Counted from the stretch's first letter, positions 35,461 through 47,945 are shown. The stretch: DNA of 64,000 nt from Cryptomeria japonica (GCF_030272615.1 NC_081409.1:25921406-25985405); one strand, 5' to 3'. Translations and numbers: made by a program. The notes: generated by a model from the sequence alone, not told the origin.

Positions 35461-37555
35461 GAGAAACTCGATGTTCTCCAATGTCGGGAGAAATTCCCGA
35501 TCGTGCACTACTTAGTGCCAAAGTTTACACAGCCTGAGGTTAGACACATAGATGCTTGCAGATTACGCCATTTGTTATATATGCCTGATATTACCCATAA
35601 TAGGGGATTGTTGACTGCCTTAGCAGAGAGATGGCATAGCGATCACAACACTTTCCACTTGCCCACTAGTGAGATTAGTGTGACACTTGAGGATGTCTAC
35701 AAGATTCTCCACATCCTCGTGACTGGTGAGTTGGTCTAGTATGATTTTCAGGATCATGGAGGGACAAAGGCTTGCAAAGTCGTATTTGGTGATGAGAGAA
35801 TTTCAAGAGGAGAGATCCAATGGGAGGATATGATCATGTATTACGAGACTCTCTCCGTGATTCTTATAGGTTTGATTGGGGGATTTATATATCCAGATAG
35901 GAGATCTTGAGGTTTTTCTATTGGTTGGGGTGAGATTATTCAGAGCATGATGAAACATCATACTCGATATGTGCAAGGTGTTTGCATGCTCACTCATTTG
36001 TATCATGATCTTCATCAGGTTGCTTTTGATGAGAGTGCTAGTTTGTCGACATGATGCACACTTTTATAGATCTGGTGCTGGGAGCACATTGCTATTACTC
36101 AGCCTATCCATCATAGAGTTCATGGAGAGAGGTAGCCATATGTCTATTTATATGCAGGTATCCTTACTCTGCATAAGCTGGGTAAGATGGAGTATTGGTG
36201 CTGGGTACTTGATTCATTGGATAGCGTTATTTGGAGACCTTATATCGATTATGAGCCATGGATGGATGATGCATAGACATTACCATATATTATGCAGAGT
36301 AGATATCTCATTGGTCAGACTCCATACATTATTGAGCGGCAGTTGATTAGTCATATTTTGAGACAATTTGGTATCATTCAACACATGCCTACTGGTGTCA
36401 CTATATATGCATGATGGTACAAGGATAGGCGAGATTGGGGACCATCTTTGTCTTTTGAGATAGCACGTGCAGAGTTTTTGGCTACTCCTAGGGTGGCTTG
36501 TGATTTGAGATTACACATTCTAGATCCTGCTCTGACTGCGGATTATGCTCAGTACATGCTTGCACACCCTTTTCCTCGTATTATCGATCTAGTAGACTCT
36601 CCTCCCAACCCAGGAGATGAGGAGGATGATTCAGATGATCTCATCATTAGGAGATGGAGATGGAGATGGAGACAAGAGCTTAGAGTTGCTCAGGAGGTCA
36701 GAGGTGATGGAGATGAGGGAGGAGATGGAGGCGGAGGCGGTAGGAGACCTGAATGGAGAGGAGGTCGATTGAGAGTCCATGGAGGACCTTTTGGACTGGT
36801 TGGTAGGATTGGGAGACCACTTCACATGGGTGGGAGAGATGCAAGATGGATTGGAAGGGACACTGGAAGGGCAGTTATGAGATCAGTGAGAGGATTACCC
36901 TCTATAGGAGGAGGTAGGATTACTGGACTAGATGGGGGTTGCAGGAGAGGCATTCATTTTGGTCAGATTCAGCCAGACCCTAGGGTTATTGCAGCTTATG
37001 ATGGAGAGGAGGAGGATTCAGAGGATCATGTTCCTCTCATTAGATGATGGGTTCTGAGAGATACTTGGGCTAAGATTCCAATAGGTGGACAGGGAGGTGG
37101 AGATGAGGGGATTTAGGGTCATATTCCTCAGCAGGATGTGCCAGAGCAAGATACCTTGGATAGTTGCAGAGCATAGATAGATCAACTTAGAGCACAGGTA
37201 CAGACACTCATGATAGAGAGGGACAAGGCTGCTAGGAGACAACAAGATACTCAGGGTCTTTTTTGATCACATTGCGCAGGTTGGATTGGGCACTCTCTCA
37301 GCTGATACCATTAGAGCACTAGTTCGGGTCGGGAAGGAGACAATAAACTGGCGACAATTATATGAGGATTTAGTCAAAGAGAGCCAGAGGGTAGGTAGCT
37401 ATCATACCACTATGAGGATGGATACTAGCAGTGGTGGAGTCATGGGACCTCCTCAGAGGAGTGGTGATCGTGTGAGATAGGCATCTGGAGGATCTTCTCA
37501 CCCACAACCACAGAGGTAGACAGAGTCTGGAGGTAGTGGCATAGGACAACCTTGA
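35461..37555 (+). pseudogene. Plant mobile domain (PMD) protein ORF, antisense in element B
   Basis: One plus-strand frame is readable from 35461 to 37047 across about seven stops (for example 35737, 36051, 36412), then one frameshift leads to the C-terminal part. The N-terminal half has the PMD signature: RGLLTALAERWHSDHNTFHL followed by SVTLEDVYKIL, the pattern of MAIN/MAIL1-type proteins and transposon relatives. An Asp/Arg/Gly-rich stretch follows (36600-37040), then a coiled-coil-like part (LRAQVQTLMIERDKAARRQQ). The frame is open on the left only to a TAG at 35458, so the start is lost or lies in an upstream exon. PMD proteins act in nuclear silencing and development; the role in a retrotransposon is unknown. 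Confidence 0.8.
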
Positions 37556-39514
37556 CCTGATTTATATTGATGAGGCACTTGTATTTTTGATCTGATATCA
37601 TTATATACTTGGACTTTTTATTGTTTTATGATTATCTATATGCTTTGATTACATGCATGATGTTATGATGATCTTTCTTTTCTTTTATTTTCATGATGAT
37701 GATGTTCTATATGATACATTGATGATGAAATGAAAAATGCTTTTGTTTTTTGATTTTGATGATCATGGACACAAATGAAAATGATTACTAACTTAAGTAA
37801 TGTGAATGCAATGATCTATATGAGAATGCTTCTAGTGATTGATTTTTTTGTATATTTTTTATGTGTATATTATGATTTTGAAATGCAAATGATCTACATG
37901 GAATGTTTTTGATTTCAAGTTTGATGATTTTAATGCAAATGGTGATTATGAATGTTATGTTTGATCAAACTTATAATGATAAATGAATATAAGTAAAAAG
38001 ATGCAACTAAATGACTTTAATGAATAAAAATAACTAAAATGATAATGATCCCAATGCAAATAATAATGATGATATACACATGATCATGAAATGCACTTAA
38101 TGGAATGCAAACTAATGCAATGATTGAATGCAACTAAAAAAATGAAAGATGGTTGAAATGATTTTAAAGATGAATGCATCTACAATGATCAAATGCAAAT
38201 TGTTTTTGTTTGTCCAAGTATACTCAATATTTATTTATGACCGTTGATATATGAATGAAATGACATGCCTATAATGCAAATGACAATGAATGCTTACAAT
38301 GCAGATGAATAATGAGCTAATCTAAAAAATGATCTAACTAAAATGATACTTCCATTCTTCATATGCTATCTTATAACAGTGCTTGATTTCATCATTGAGC
38401 TTTTAAAAGGTTGTAAGAAAATACAAGCAACTTGACATAAAGATCCAAGCTGATCTGAGTATTTCTTACATGGATTTTGATATAGCAAGTTTATACAAGA
38501 AAACTTGATATAATGAATCAAGTTGACCTAAGTATTTCTTACAGAACATACAAGGATTATCTCCTTTCATGCATGACTTAGAACTTCCTCCTTGATCTTT
38601 TGCCAATCATATCCTTAGACAAGTACATACCTTAATAAGAGATAAACCACAGACAACAAACAAAGAAAATAATCATGCCCCATCATAGCTTCTCTAGTCA
38701 TGGACATTCTTGAGTCGCATAGAGTACATGATTAACAATAAAATCAAGATATAAACACTAAATCTTGTATGTCATTCACATGTTCTCATGGTCATTAATT
38801 GTGATAATCATCTTGATGAATGATCATTGATAATCCTTTATTACTTGTTGGTTGATTGTTTGTTTTCTAAGTTTCATGATTCAGTTGTTATAAAATGCCT
38901 TGATCTTCATTTGTTGCCTTGTTGCTCGTTATCTGTTTCAAAATCCTAGATGTTTTTGGTTTTTCTAAGTTTTTCGAATGTTTTGGATTTTCAAAGATTC
39001 AAAAGATCACCTTAGCAAAAGGAATTAGGATTTTGCCCCCAACGGAAACAAAACTTTATTATGGATGTACAAAAAATGTTCAAGATCCAAACCATGGCAG
39101 GATATAATCTAGATTGATTGATTTTGATAAAATCTAAGACACTGACTATGATAAGTATGTCAAAGATTGATAACTGTTGGTAAGCTGCATATTTTTTGCT
39201 AAATGGTTCAAAGCAATGCATGCAAAATATGAAATGGATGAGCTAAGATAGATGGAAGCAATAGATGCGATTAGGATGGAGTGGATAAGTGTGCAAAGAG
39301 ATCTCATATATGGAAGAACTCACTTTTTTTAGATAGTGCCTGTTTACCAGGTTTTCATTGTCTATATTTATTGCATTTTTTTCCATATTTTGATTTTTTT
39401 CTTCTTTTCTGTTTTCACTGTTTTATGCTTTTTACAAATTTTCTGCTTTTTCTGATTTTTACTGATTTCTTCAGGACTTTATATGTTTTTTTTTCTTTTT
39501 TCAAGACTTTACAT
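37556..39514. other. Non-coding region between PMD ORF and pol of B
   Basis: About 2 kb, AT-rich, with recurring ATGATGAT and AATGCAAATG words and long T runs at 39330-39510. No ORF fits a known family. A GGGGGCAAAATCC string on the minus strand near 39031-39043 resembles a purine tract but no LTR follows it. Confidence 0.6.
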
Positions 39515-40705
39515 CTCAAGCGTAGAATTTCTTGAGATTGATAGAATTGATATGTTCATAAAACCAATCACCTTTAGGGGTAGATAACTTGTATGCTCCT
39601 GAGCCATAAGTTGCTACTATGACAAAAGGACCTAACCAATTTGGTTCAAATTTACCCTTCTTTTCTTGGTCTTGCTGATTTCTTGGATTCTCCTTTAGAA
39701 TTATATCTCCAATCTGAAAAAATGTGTGGCTTGACTCTGTGATTATAACTTCTTGCCATTCTCTGTTGATATACCTTCAAATGATCTATTGCATTTTGGC
39801 AATGTTCTTGAATCGGCTCAAGTTCTTGAAGTCTAGAGACTCGTTCTTCTTCTTCTGGTATAAGATCTTTCGAGGAAACTCATAAAGAAGGTATCTCTAC
39901 TTCTATTGGTAATATGTATTATGATCAATAGACTAAGTAATATGGAGTTGCCCCCATTGGTGTGCGGATGCTGGTTTGGTATGCCCAAAGAGTAGGATTT
40001 AGCTGAATGTGCAATTCTTTTCCAGCTTCATTGACTATTTTCTTCTATATTTTCAAGATAATATTGTTTGATGGCTTAGCTTGACCATTTCCTTATGGAT
40101 AATATGGAGTATAAAACCTATGTTGGATATGGAATCGCTCACATAGTTCCTTCACATCTTGATTCTTAAATGGTCATCCATTATCAATGACAATAGTCAT
40201 AGGAACTCTATAGTGACAAATTATATAATTCAATATGAATGATGATATTTATTTTCTTGTCACTTTTCTCAAAGGTACTGCTTCAATCCATTTAGTGAAA
40301 TATTCAGTAGCAATCTGAATGAACTTATGTCCATTAGAGGATGAAGGATTTATCTTACCTACCAAATCAAGGCCCCATTGAGAAAATGGCCATGATCCTG
40401 CTATAAGATGAAATTATTGTGTTGGTGCATGGATGAGATTCCCATGGATCTGACATTGTTTTCATTTCTTAACATATGTGAATGAATCTCTCTCCATAGT
40501 AGGCCAATAGTAACCCATACAAAGAATTTTGTTAGCCAGTGTTAATCCACTTGAGTGTGTACCACAAATACCTGTGTGAACTTCGTTAAGAACTTTCTCA
40601 GATTCTTCTTGTTTGAGATATCCCAATAAAGTGCTATCTAGACCTCTCCTATATAAGGTATCAACAATAATAGTATAGCAGGATGACTGATAGATAAAAT
40701 TTCTT
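39515..40705 (-). pseudogene. pol: gypsy integrase of element B
   Basis: Minus-strand reading, with stops, from about 40700. The zinc-binding part is EVHTGICGTHSSG, then YYWPTM and a CxxC whose first Cys codon is a stop. Of the core acidic residues, the first is in WGLDLVGK and the second in VIDNG, but the third (normally NGQAE) is NGQAK at 40075-40077. The C-terminal domain reads KFEPNWLGPFVIVATYGSGAYKL in two blocks and ends with a clean TGA at 39515-39517. The enzyme would insert the cDNA; with the Glu lost it could not. It is the last pol domain, which fixes the pol/3' boundary. Confidence 0.88.
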
Positions 40706-40829
40706 CTCTAATTGTGGGATAGGTCAGGAGGAAGGATATTCTTTTTTAAGTATTGATAAGTTTGGCCATATAAGGATTGACTGGTTCTACATATATGGTA
40801 AATCATGTAGGTATGCTGGGATTGAATGG

Positions 40830-42856
40830 TAGGGGTTAAGATATCTTCCACTAGGAATTCGTAATGATGTTGATTCTCCTGATTCTGCAAGAGAGATGCT
40901 ATTGTAGCCATTGCATCTGCTTCTTTATTCTCATTTCTTGGGATCCGAGTGAATGATACTTCTTTAAAGTGTTCTTTAAACTCTTCTACCAACTGTTTGT
41001 AGGGCATGAGCTTGTCATCCTTAGTTTGATAATCATCATTTATTTGGTTGATGATAATATGTGAGTCACCATAGACATGCAATTCCTTGATATTCCATTC
41101 AATAGCCATTTTGAGACCAATAGTCAATGCTTCATATTCTGCAGTATTGTTTGTGCATGGAAACCGTAGTCCATATGATTTTGGAATTGTGTCCCTGAGG
41201 TGTGAGATGTATAAGAACCATCAAAGTACAACTCCCAAAATTTTATACTTATTGTCAGAATATTTGCATCAGGAAATTCAATGTGCAATGGCATGCCATC
41301 TTGTAAAGGTGCTTCAGCTAATTGATCAGCAATGACCCATCCTTTGATAGATTTTCGATCAACATATTCTATATCAAACTCACTTAGTACCATACCCACT
41401 TTGTTAGTCTACCTATCAAAGTTGACTTGTGCAACAAATACTTTAGTGGATCTATTTTTGCTATCAGTTTCACAGAATGAGTCAGCATATAATGTCGCAG
41501 CTTCTGAGTTGCAAATACAACTACTAGACATGTCTTCTCTATTGATGTATAATTCAATTCATAGTCGACAAGTGTTCTAGTAATGTAATACAATGCTCTT
41601 TCTTTTGCTTCATCATCATGTTGTGCTAGGAGAGCTCCTATTGATACTTTTGTTGCTGAGATATAAAGTAACAATGGTTTCCCTTTGATTGGTGATACAA
41701 GTACTACAGGATTCATGAGATATTCTTTGATTTGCATAAAAGCCTCTTTACACTTCTAATCCCATTTGAATGGAACATTCTTGTGTAAAAGATGAGTGAA
41801 TGGATGACATCTATCTGCTAATTGAGAGACAAATCTTCTGATTGATTGCAATCTTCCTTGTAAAGAACACAATTGACTTATGTTCCTAGGTGACTCCATT
41901 TCCATGATAGCTTTGACCTTTTCTAGATCTACTTCAATTCCATGAGCTGATATAGTGTACCCAAGAATTTTTCCAGAGGTTACTCCAAATGCACATTTCT
42001 CGCCTAAGATGTTCAAATGTTCTTTTCTTGTATGAGATTTTGCAAGTATATCATCTACATAATCTTCCATAAATATATGCATCATATCATGAAAAATTAT
42101 TGTCATAGCTCTTTGATAAGTTTCTCCTGCATTCTTAAGCCTAAATGACATAACATTCCAGTAGTAAGTGCCCCATGCACATGTGAAGGCTTTCTTTTCT
42201 TGATCTTCAGGGGCGATTCTTATTTGATTGTATCCTGAGAATCCATCCATTAATGAAAACATCTCATGTCCTGCTGATAAGTCCACAATTATATCAATGT
42301 TGGGTAGTGGGAAATCATCTTTGGGACATGCCTTGTTCAAATCTCTGAAACCGGTATAGACTCTTATGCTTTTATCTGGCTTTGACACTGGCACAATGCT
42401 TGAAACCCATTCTGGATAGGCAACAAGTCTTATGAAACCCACACCTAACAGTTTCTTTAGCTCAAATTTTACAAGGAGAGCAATGTGTGGATGCATCTTT
42501 CTTAGCTTTTGTTTAACTGGTTTTTCTTTTAGATCCACATTGATATGATGCATGATAAGATCTGGATTAAGTCCTAGCATGTCTGCATAGGACCAATAAA
42601 AATTTATCTGTCTTTGTCTGAAGAATTCTATGTATTCTTTCCTCTCTTTATCTAATAATGATGTAGCAGAATGAAGTATGTTGGGATCCTTTGGTGTGCC
42701 AATGTTTATTGATTTTGTTGGTTTTATTAGAATAATAGATCTCTCCTGAAAATATGCAGGGAGGATGTCAAACTTTCCATCTTCTGGCACCTCAAAGAGG
42801 TTTTCACCATCAAATACGTCCTTTATTTTTCCTTTTGATTGATCTAGTGTTACCAT
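40830..42856 (-). pseudogene. pol: gypsy RT with two RNase H domains, element B
   Basis: RT starts at or before the ATG at 42856 and is open for 366 codons. Motifs: FIRLVAYPEWVSSIVPV, FRDLNKACPKDDFPLP, SLMDGFSGYNQI and the intact catalytic YVDD near 42060. A TAG at 41756-41758 precedes the first RNase H (LLLYISATKVSIGALLAQ, about 41660). After a frameshift comes the second, archaeal-like RNase H: WELYFDGSYTSH (about 41240), then LHVYGDSHIIINQI and ENKEADAMATIASL (to about 40900). RT-RNase H-RNase H order is the Tat hallmark. The RT part is one of the longest open frames in the window. Confidence 0.92.
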
Positions 42857-43486
42857 GAAATGGTTTTCAACACTAGGTCTTTTTCCTTGTTTTATTTAAA
42901 TTTTGCGACTAGAAAGTTTGGCATTCTCCTGACTGTAAGAAACATTACTTGATTCTATGATGAAAGATATCTTAGGTGTTATGGGTTAAACAACATTAAG
43001 ATACATAGCTAAGTCATGGTCATTGGAAAAGACATCCAATTTAGGGTTTTCTAGATTATCCCAATCAATTGGTTCTGGATGAAGAAGGGGTAAGTCATAG
43101 TCATCGTCATTGTTAGGTGCTTCAAGTTTCATGATATAATAATCATAATTTGGCCTAGAGTAGATAATGTCATAGATAGAACGTTCGTGAGGCTAGTCTC
43201 TCCCAAGTGTTCTCCAATCAGTTCTAACAAAATTAGTATTGGTATTTTGTAGTTCACACTCAAGTGACTCTTCATCTGACGTTTGTCCCTCAAACGAGTG
43301 GATTATATCAACACACACATCTTTAACAATGCAAGTTCCTTCTTGATTAATTTCAATAGATTTATTTGTATTTTGAAGTTGACATACTTGTGCACATGAT
43401 ATAGAGGATTATTTTTCTATTTTATGTCTTCTCTCAAACTCAGCTTCTTCTGGACTAATATTCAATCCTGCTTGGCTATCTCTTAG

Positions 43487-44410
43487 TTATTCCATGGTTT
43501 TTCCATACCTTGGTACATCTTTCTCATCATTTGATAGAAATCTGATATTTCTTGATGCTTGATCAATAACTGTTTGTGCTTCTTGTGGTGTTACTTCTTG
43601 TTCTTTTTCATCCTCTTTCTTTTGTTGTCTTGTATATGCCTCTTTTCTCTGGATTATGAGTTCTTCTTGTCTTCTTTCTAACTCTATCCTTTGTTTTATA
43701 AAAGACAAGTCTTCATTTCTGATAGCTGCTTTCTCTTCATTCTTTTCTTCACTTGATACACTAAATGATATATCTGGACCCCATTCATAGTCATTTGAAT
43801 CTATCTTTGAACCATTGTATAGGATTACACCACTATACCATACAAGAATATTGTATGGTGCAAATAGTTCTCTGATTTCGGTCATCTCTTCTTTTACTAC
43901 TTCTAAAATATCTTGTTCAAATTTAGCATTTGCTCCTATTTTTTGAACTTATTTACAAGATTCTTCTTCTCTTTTGATTGCAAATTCTTCTTGTTGTTTC
44001 TCATATTCTTCTTGTTTTTGCTTATTGGCTACTATTTCTGCTACTTGATGTAGCTTTTCTTGCCATTGTTCTTCTTTAGGGATTGATTTCTTTCTCCACT
44101 TTGGCTATTGATAATTATGTTGCTTTTGATTTGATTTTGGATATCCAAGTCCTAATTTATCTTTTTTAGATTGTGAGTGAGGACAAAGAGGTTCTAAAAT
44201 ATCTTGTTGTCACTTACCAATTGGTCCCTTTCCTTCATATCCCATTTTTTGCATGATCCTATAGCCATTGTCATATTGCTCTATGAGAATATTGACTTCT
44301 GCAGCTGTTGCTATAGTTTCATTTTCATCTTTGTACAACCAACCAGGAATGTCCTTGTCTTTAGCTTCTTCTGCAAGTGTTCCAGCTCTAACAAATGTTC
44401 CATTAAACAT
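43487..44410 (-). pseudogene. G-patch-like segment and charged linker of element B
   Basis: In one frame on the minus strand, NGYRIMQKMGYEGKGPIGK (about 44270-44213) looks like a G-patch, a glycine-rich RNA-binding motif, placed between protease and RT. A Gln/Lys/Glu-rich, coiled-coil-like stretch follows (EKQQEEFAIKREEE; IELERRQEELIIQRKEAYTRQQ). Several stops interrupt it. It joins the RT frame further on, so it is part of the polyprotein. G-patch motifs next to retroviral-type proteases are known in some retroelements; the role here is inferred only. Confidence 0.65.
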
Positions 44411-45240
44411 TTCTTTTTGATTTTTCTGAGATCAGTGGGTGAACATTTGCAGGCTTTCCATATGACTTAGGTGAAAGTGGTAAATTATGCAAAGAATATT
44501 TTCCCATTCCTTCATCAGTTAATTTGAGATTTTTCTCGAAGGTTTCCCATAACTTTTCTTGAATTTCTTTGGTAGGATATATTGATTCTCTATTATGTGG
44601 AACTCTTGTATCTTGTGTTGGCTTTAGATTATTGCAATATTGGCTAGAGTCTACAATTATAGTGACCTCTTGTCCCTCATGAGGAAACTTTACACATTGG
44701 TGATATGTAGAAGGAACTACTTGCATGTTGTGAATCCATGGCCTTCCCAGAAGAATATTATAAGAGAGATTCAAATCTAAAACCTGACATTATGTATTCC
44801 TTTCCACAGGTCCTATTTTGATTGGTAACACCACAATTCCTTTATAAGAACGCTCTTCTTCATCATAAGACTTAATGATTATTTTCTTCTTTGGATCTAC
44901 TACATTTTCTGAATATCCCAAAGCCATTATTACACTTCATGCACAAATGTTTAAGCTAGCTCCACCATCTATGAGTACTCGTTTGACATGAGTTTTATTA
45001 ATGGTGACTTCAACATGTAAGGGAGAATTGTGAGGATGTTGCAAGGATGCGTCATCATTTTTAGAAAATGATAAGCAATGAGGGGCTATAAGGTGTCCCA
45101 CCATGTTTTGGAACTGATCTACATCCAAGTCTTTTGAAATTGTTGTTTCTGTTAGAGATTTTTCCAAAATTTCCTTATGCATAGGTGAAACTTTGAGAAG
45201 TTCTAAAATTGATATTTGAGCGGGTATTCTTTATAGTTGT
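44411..45240 (-). pseudogene. pol: gypsy aspartic protease of element B
   Basis: The active-site string VKRVLIDGGASLNICA (near 44990-44940) keeps the catalytic Asp as DGGA, the form common in this gypsy group. The flap and C-terminal signature LGRPWIHNMQVVPSTYHQC lies at about 44755-44695. A TGA follows the active site and a frameshift near 45240 separates it from Gag. The enzyme would cut Gag-Pol in the virus-like particle. The matching region of element A has lost the Asp. Confidence 0.8.
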
Positions 45241-46507
45241 TCTAGTGAGTTACATTGTCGTGAAGTGGAGGTTGATTCATTTTTATACCTGGAAATGTGA
45301 CCTCTGCTTTACTTCTTGTAATGACATTGATTGGTTTTGAAGGTGTGTTATCTTTAATGATGATGACATTTACCACATCATCATATGTATAACTATAGTT
45401 CACTTTAGCTTTGCCTTTGTCATCTTTTGATTTATATTGTTCACCTTTTTCATAGTTTGGAAGTGGAGTTTTGAAGGCTAGATGTGATTTGTTTTTCTTA
45501 TGAATATCCATTGTGATAGTTCCATTATCGATTAAATCTTGGATACAGTGCTTCAATATTTGACAATCATTAGTTTGGTGTCCTTTATTTTGACGGTAAT
45601 TGCAAAAATGATTGTCGTTCCACCAATAAGGTTTGACTTGTCGTTCATAACTTCTTACTTCTAGTTAAATAATCAGTTTGTTCGCAAGAAGAGTTTTCAA
45701 AGCCGATTCCAAGGGTTCTCCAATGTTTGTGAATTTCCTGCGAGGATTAGAGAAGAAAGACTTAGATTTATTGTTTTCTTGATTGTTATTGCTTGGGATT
45801 TGACTTGATAGATTAAAGATTGCTTGTTGTTTTGTAGCATTATTGTCATCATTTCCTCCATTGGTGACATTCCTATGCTTTGACCAAAACTTGGGTTTGT
45901 CATTATTGTTGTTGTTGTCGTGGTTGTTATTGTAAGAATTATTGTAAAGTTTTAGCTCTCCTTTCTTTACCATTGTGTCTTCTATTTTTAGACCATTCTT
46001 AATCATCTTAGCGAAAGGAGGAGGACATTGCATTTTTAGACGATAACTCATTTCACTGATAAGATTATAATTGAATATGTCATTTTTTTCTTGATCAGGT
46101 ATATCTCTTGGATACCTATTAAACATTAATTTCCATCGCTGCAACAAGATCATGAAAGATTTGCCTTTCTTTTGCTTTACATTACATAAATCCAACATTG
46201 TTATCTTATTTCGTACATTTTAGGAGCATTGTGGAATAAACCTATTCACGAGTTCTTCAAAAGATTTGATTCTAGATGGTAATCTTGAAAACCATTTCAT
46301 TGATTGTCCATTTAAACTCCTAGGGAATAGACACATTAGGTAAGTTTCATCATGTGCAAATTCCATACTCATAGTACAAAATTCCCTAATGTGATCTTGA
46401 GGATCAGATTTCCCATCATATTTATCATATTTAGGGATTTCACAATGTTGTGGAAATGGTATCATATTCAAACTTTTTTCAAAAGGATACGGGCATATAT
46501 CTTCCAA
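45241..46507 (-). pseudogene. gag: gypsy gag of element B, N-terminus missing
   Basis: The readable part starts at 46507 with YPFEKSLNMIPFPQHCEIPKY, then DHIREFCTMSMEFAHDETYL, LFPRSLNGQSMKWFSRLP and MLDLCNVKQKKGKSFMILLQRW, the retrotransposon Gag core. An Asn-rich stretch and a Cys/His motif (CNYRQNKGHQTNDC, about 45600) follow. Stops fall near 46220 and 45665. It aligns with Gag of element A through the core, which has about 300 more N-terminal residues, so the start of B gag was removed by the event at 46568. Confidence 0.85.
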
Positions 46508-46567
46508 TGAATACTTCTTGGAGCTTGTTCCATTCTACATATCTTGTGTTTGTTGTTGTAGAGTTTG

Positions 46568-47220
46568 TGATGAATACTAAGAGGGGGGGTGAATTAGTAT
46601 GCCTAACAATTTTTTTGCAGACCAGTGTAGCAGTTTAAACAATAAACCAATTAAAACACAAACAAGCCAAATAGAAAATAAAGCATTCACCCACAAAAGC
46701 ACAATCACCATAACACAAGATATTTTGACGTGGAAACCCAAATGGGAAAAACCATGGTGAGTAAAACTCACAAGTCAACTATTTGCCAAATAGTAACCAG
46801 ACCGATTAAGGTCTTACAACATTCTTCACCAGAACAAATCCTATTAGGAATCTGGATCTCTGTTAGGAGATAAGTCCTATTAATGACTACCCTATTAAAG
46901 GATTTCAGATCCACAATTGTGAACCACCTTGTTAGAGGATTTACAATAGGCTTGGTTGGGCCTACCCGGTTAAGGGTTTCAGACTTGTCAAAGATATTAG
47001 TAATCAACAAGTGAATGATCTAGAAGATAGCACATAATGCTTGATTAGATCCTCGATAGTTCTCTGTTAATGCATTACAACATTACTCCAGTCTTCTATT
47101 CTTTGCACTCACAAGCTCTGTAGTGAGATACCTATTTTGCATAGACCTAATCTTTTCTCTAATACTCGCACATATCAACAACACTTAAAACCCTAGACAT
47201 GATGTTCTCCTATAGGAACC
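46568..47220 (-). repeat. LTR fragment H2 (copia-type), minus strand
   Basis: Reverse complement of the last 650 bases or so of solo LTR H1, starting TGATGAATAC at 46568 and ending within the block GACATGATGT near 47220. The rest of the LTR is missing and a plus-strand H-family fragment follows. Confidence 0.85.
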
Positions 47221-47945
47221 TCGATGCAATGGAAGAATTAGCCTTCCAGATGAATACCGAGAGTGCAATTTTTGCCTCACTTCTTGATTCATGGTCTTTT
47301 GACATGAAGAATTTTATGCAAAACTTTTAATATCTTTTCGAGAAGTTTTACTCTTTATTGTCATGAATATATACTCTATTTTTTATATTATGCAAAAAGG
47401 GAATATTTTGCATTACTTTGTCATTGTTGGCAAAGGGGGAGTAATATAAAATTTTATGGTCACATACTTGTAGTTTTTGCAAAGGGAGTAGTGTATATGC
47501 TTAGGGGGAGTAATTTTGATTGTGGCATATGTTTTTGTTTTGTAAGCACTTAGATGTCAAAATTTTCCTAAGTGTTGCCATCAATGCCAAAGGGGGAGAT
47601 TGTTGGTATTTCGATGATGTTTAGTTGTGATTTTCATTGATGGACACGCACTTATTTGATGTATGAGTTATTCTTAACTGGTAGTTGTTCCAACCGATAT
47701 TGTATGTCATTATATGTATAGTCTTTGTTTGTTAAAGGCTACTGGTGTTTTGCAAAAGATGCTTACCAGTCATAGCATGATTGAAGACCCCAAGCGGTAT
47801 GAAGACGCAAGCAGTATAAAGAACTCAAGCAGAATGAAGACCCTAAGCGACAATTAATCTTTTTGATCGGAACACTATGTTCTAGTTTTCCAGTCTTCAT
47901 TTGTTAACTGGTAATTGGTATATTGTGTTAAACCGGTATAATTGT
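47221..47945 (+). mobile_element. H-family 3' end fragment: interior, purine tracts and LTR start
   Basis: 47221-47600 is the end of an interior, with AAAGGGGGAG at 47432-47441, GGGGGAG at about 47504-47510 and the final AAAGGGGGAGA at 47589-47599. The LTR starts TGTTGGTATT at 47601 and follows H1 for about 345 bases, breaking off near 47945. About 40 codons at the left read as protein-like (EELAFQMNTESAIFASLLDS) but are too short to place. Confidence 0.78.

Larger units (their letters stand above)
33640..46567 (-). mobile_element. Tat-lineage Ty3/gypsy element B with antisense PMD ORF
   Basis: On the minus strand the order is gag, protease, G-patch-like segment, RT, RNase H, second RNase H, integrase, then a 3' region with an ORF on the opposite strand, a polypurine tract and the 3' LTR. 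Two RNase H domains between RT and integrase mark the Tat lineage (known from the family). Extra ORFs downstream of pol, sense or antisense, are known in plant gypsy elements. The 5' LTR and start of gag are lost: at 46568 an LTR of another family begins. Several frameshifts and many stops make it inactive. Confidence 0.88.

Noticed and set aside
39031-39043. GGGGGCAAAATCC as a second polypurine tract of B
   Set aside because: No LTR start follows on the minus strand; the real tract at 34729-34745 abuts the LTR.
39281-39535. Phe-rich 84-codon plus frame
   Set aside because: Opposite strand of the integrase end and a T-rich run in element B.
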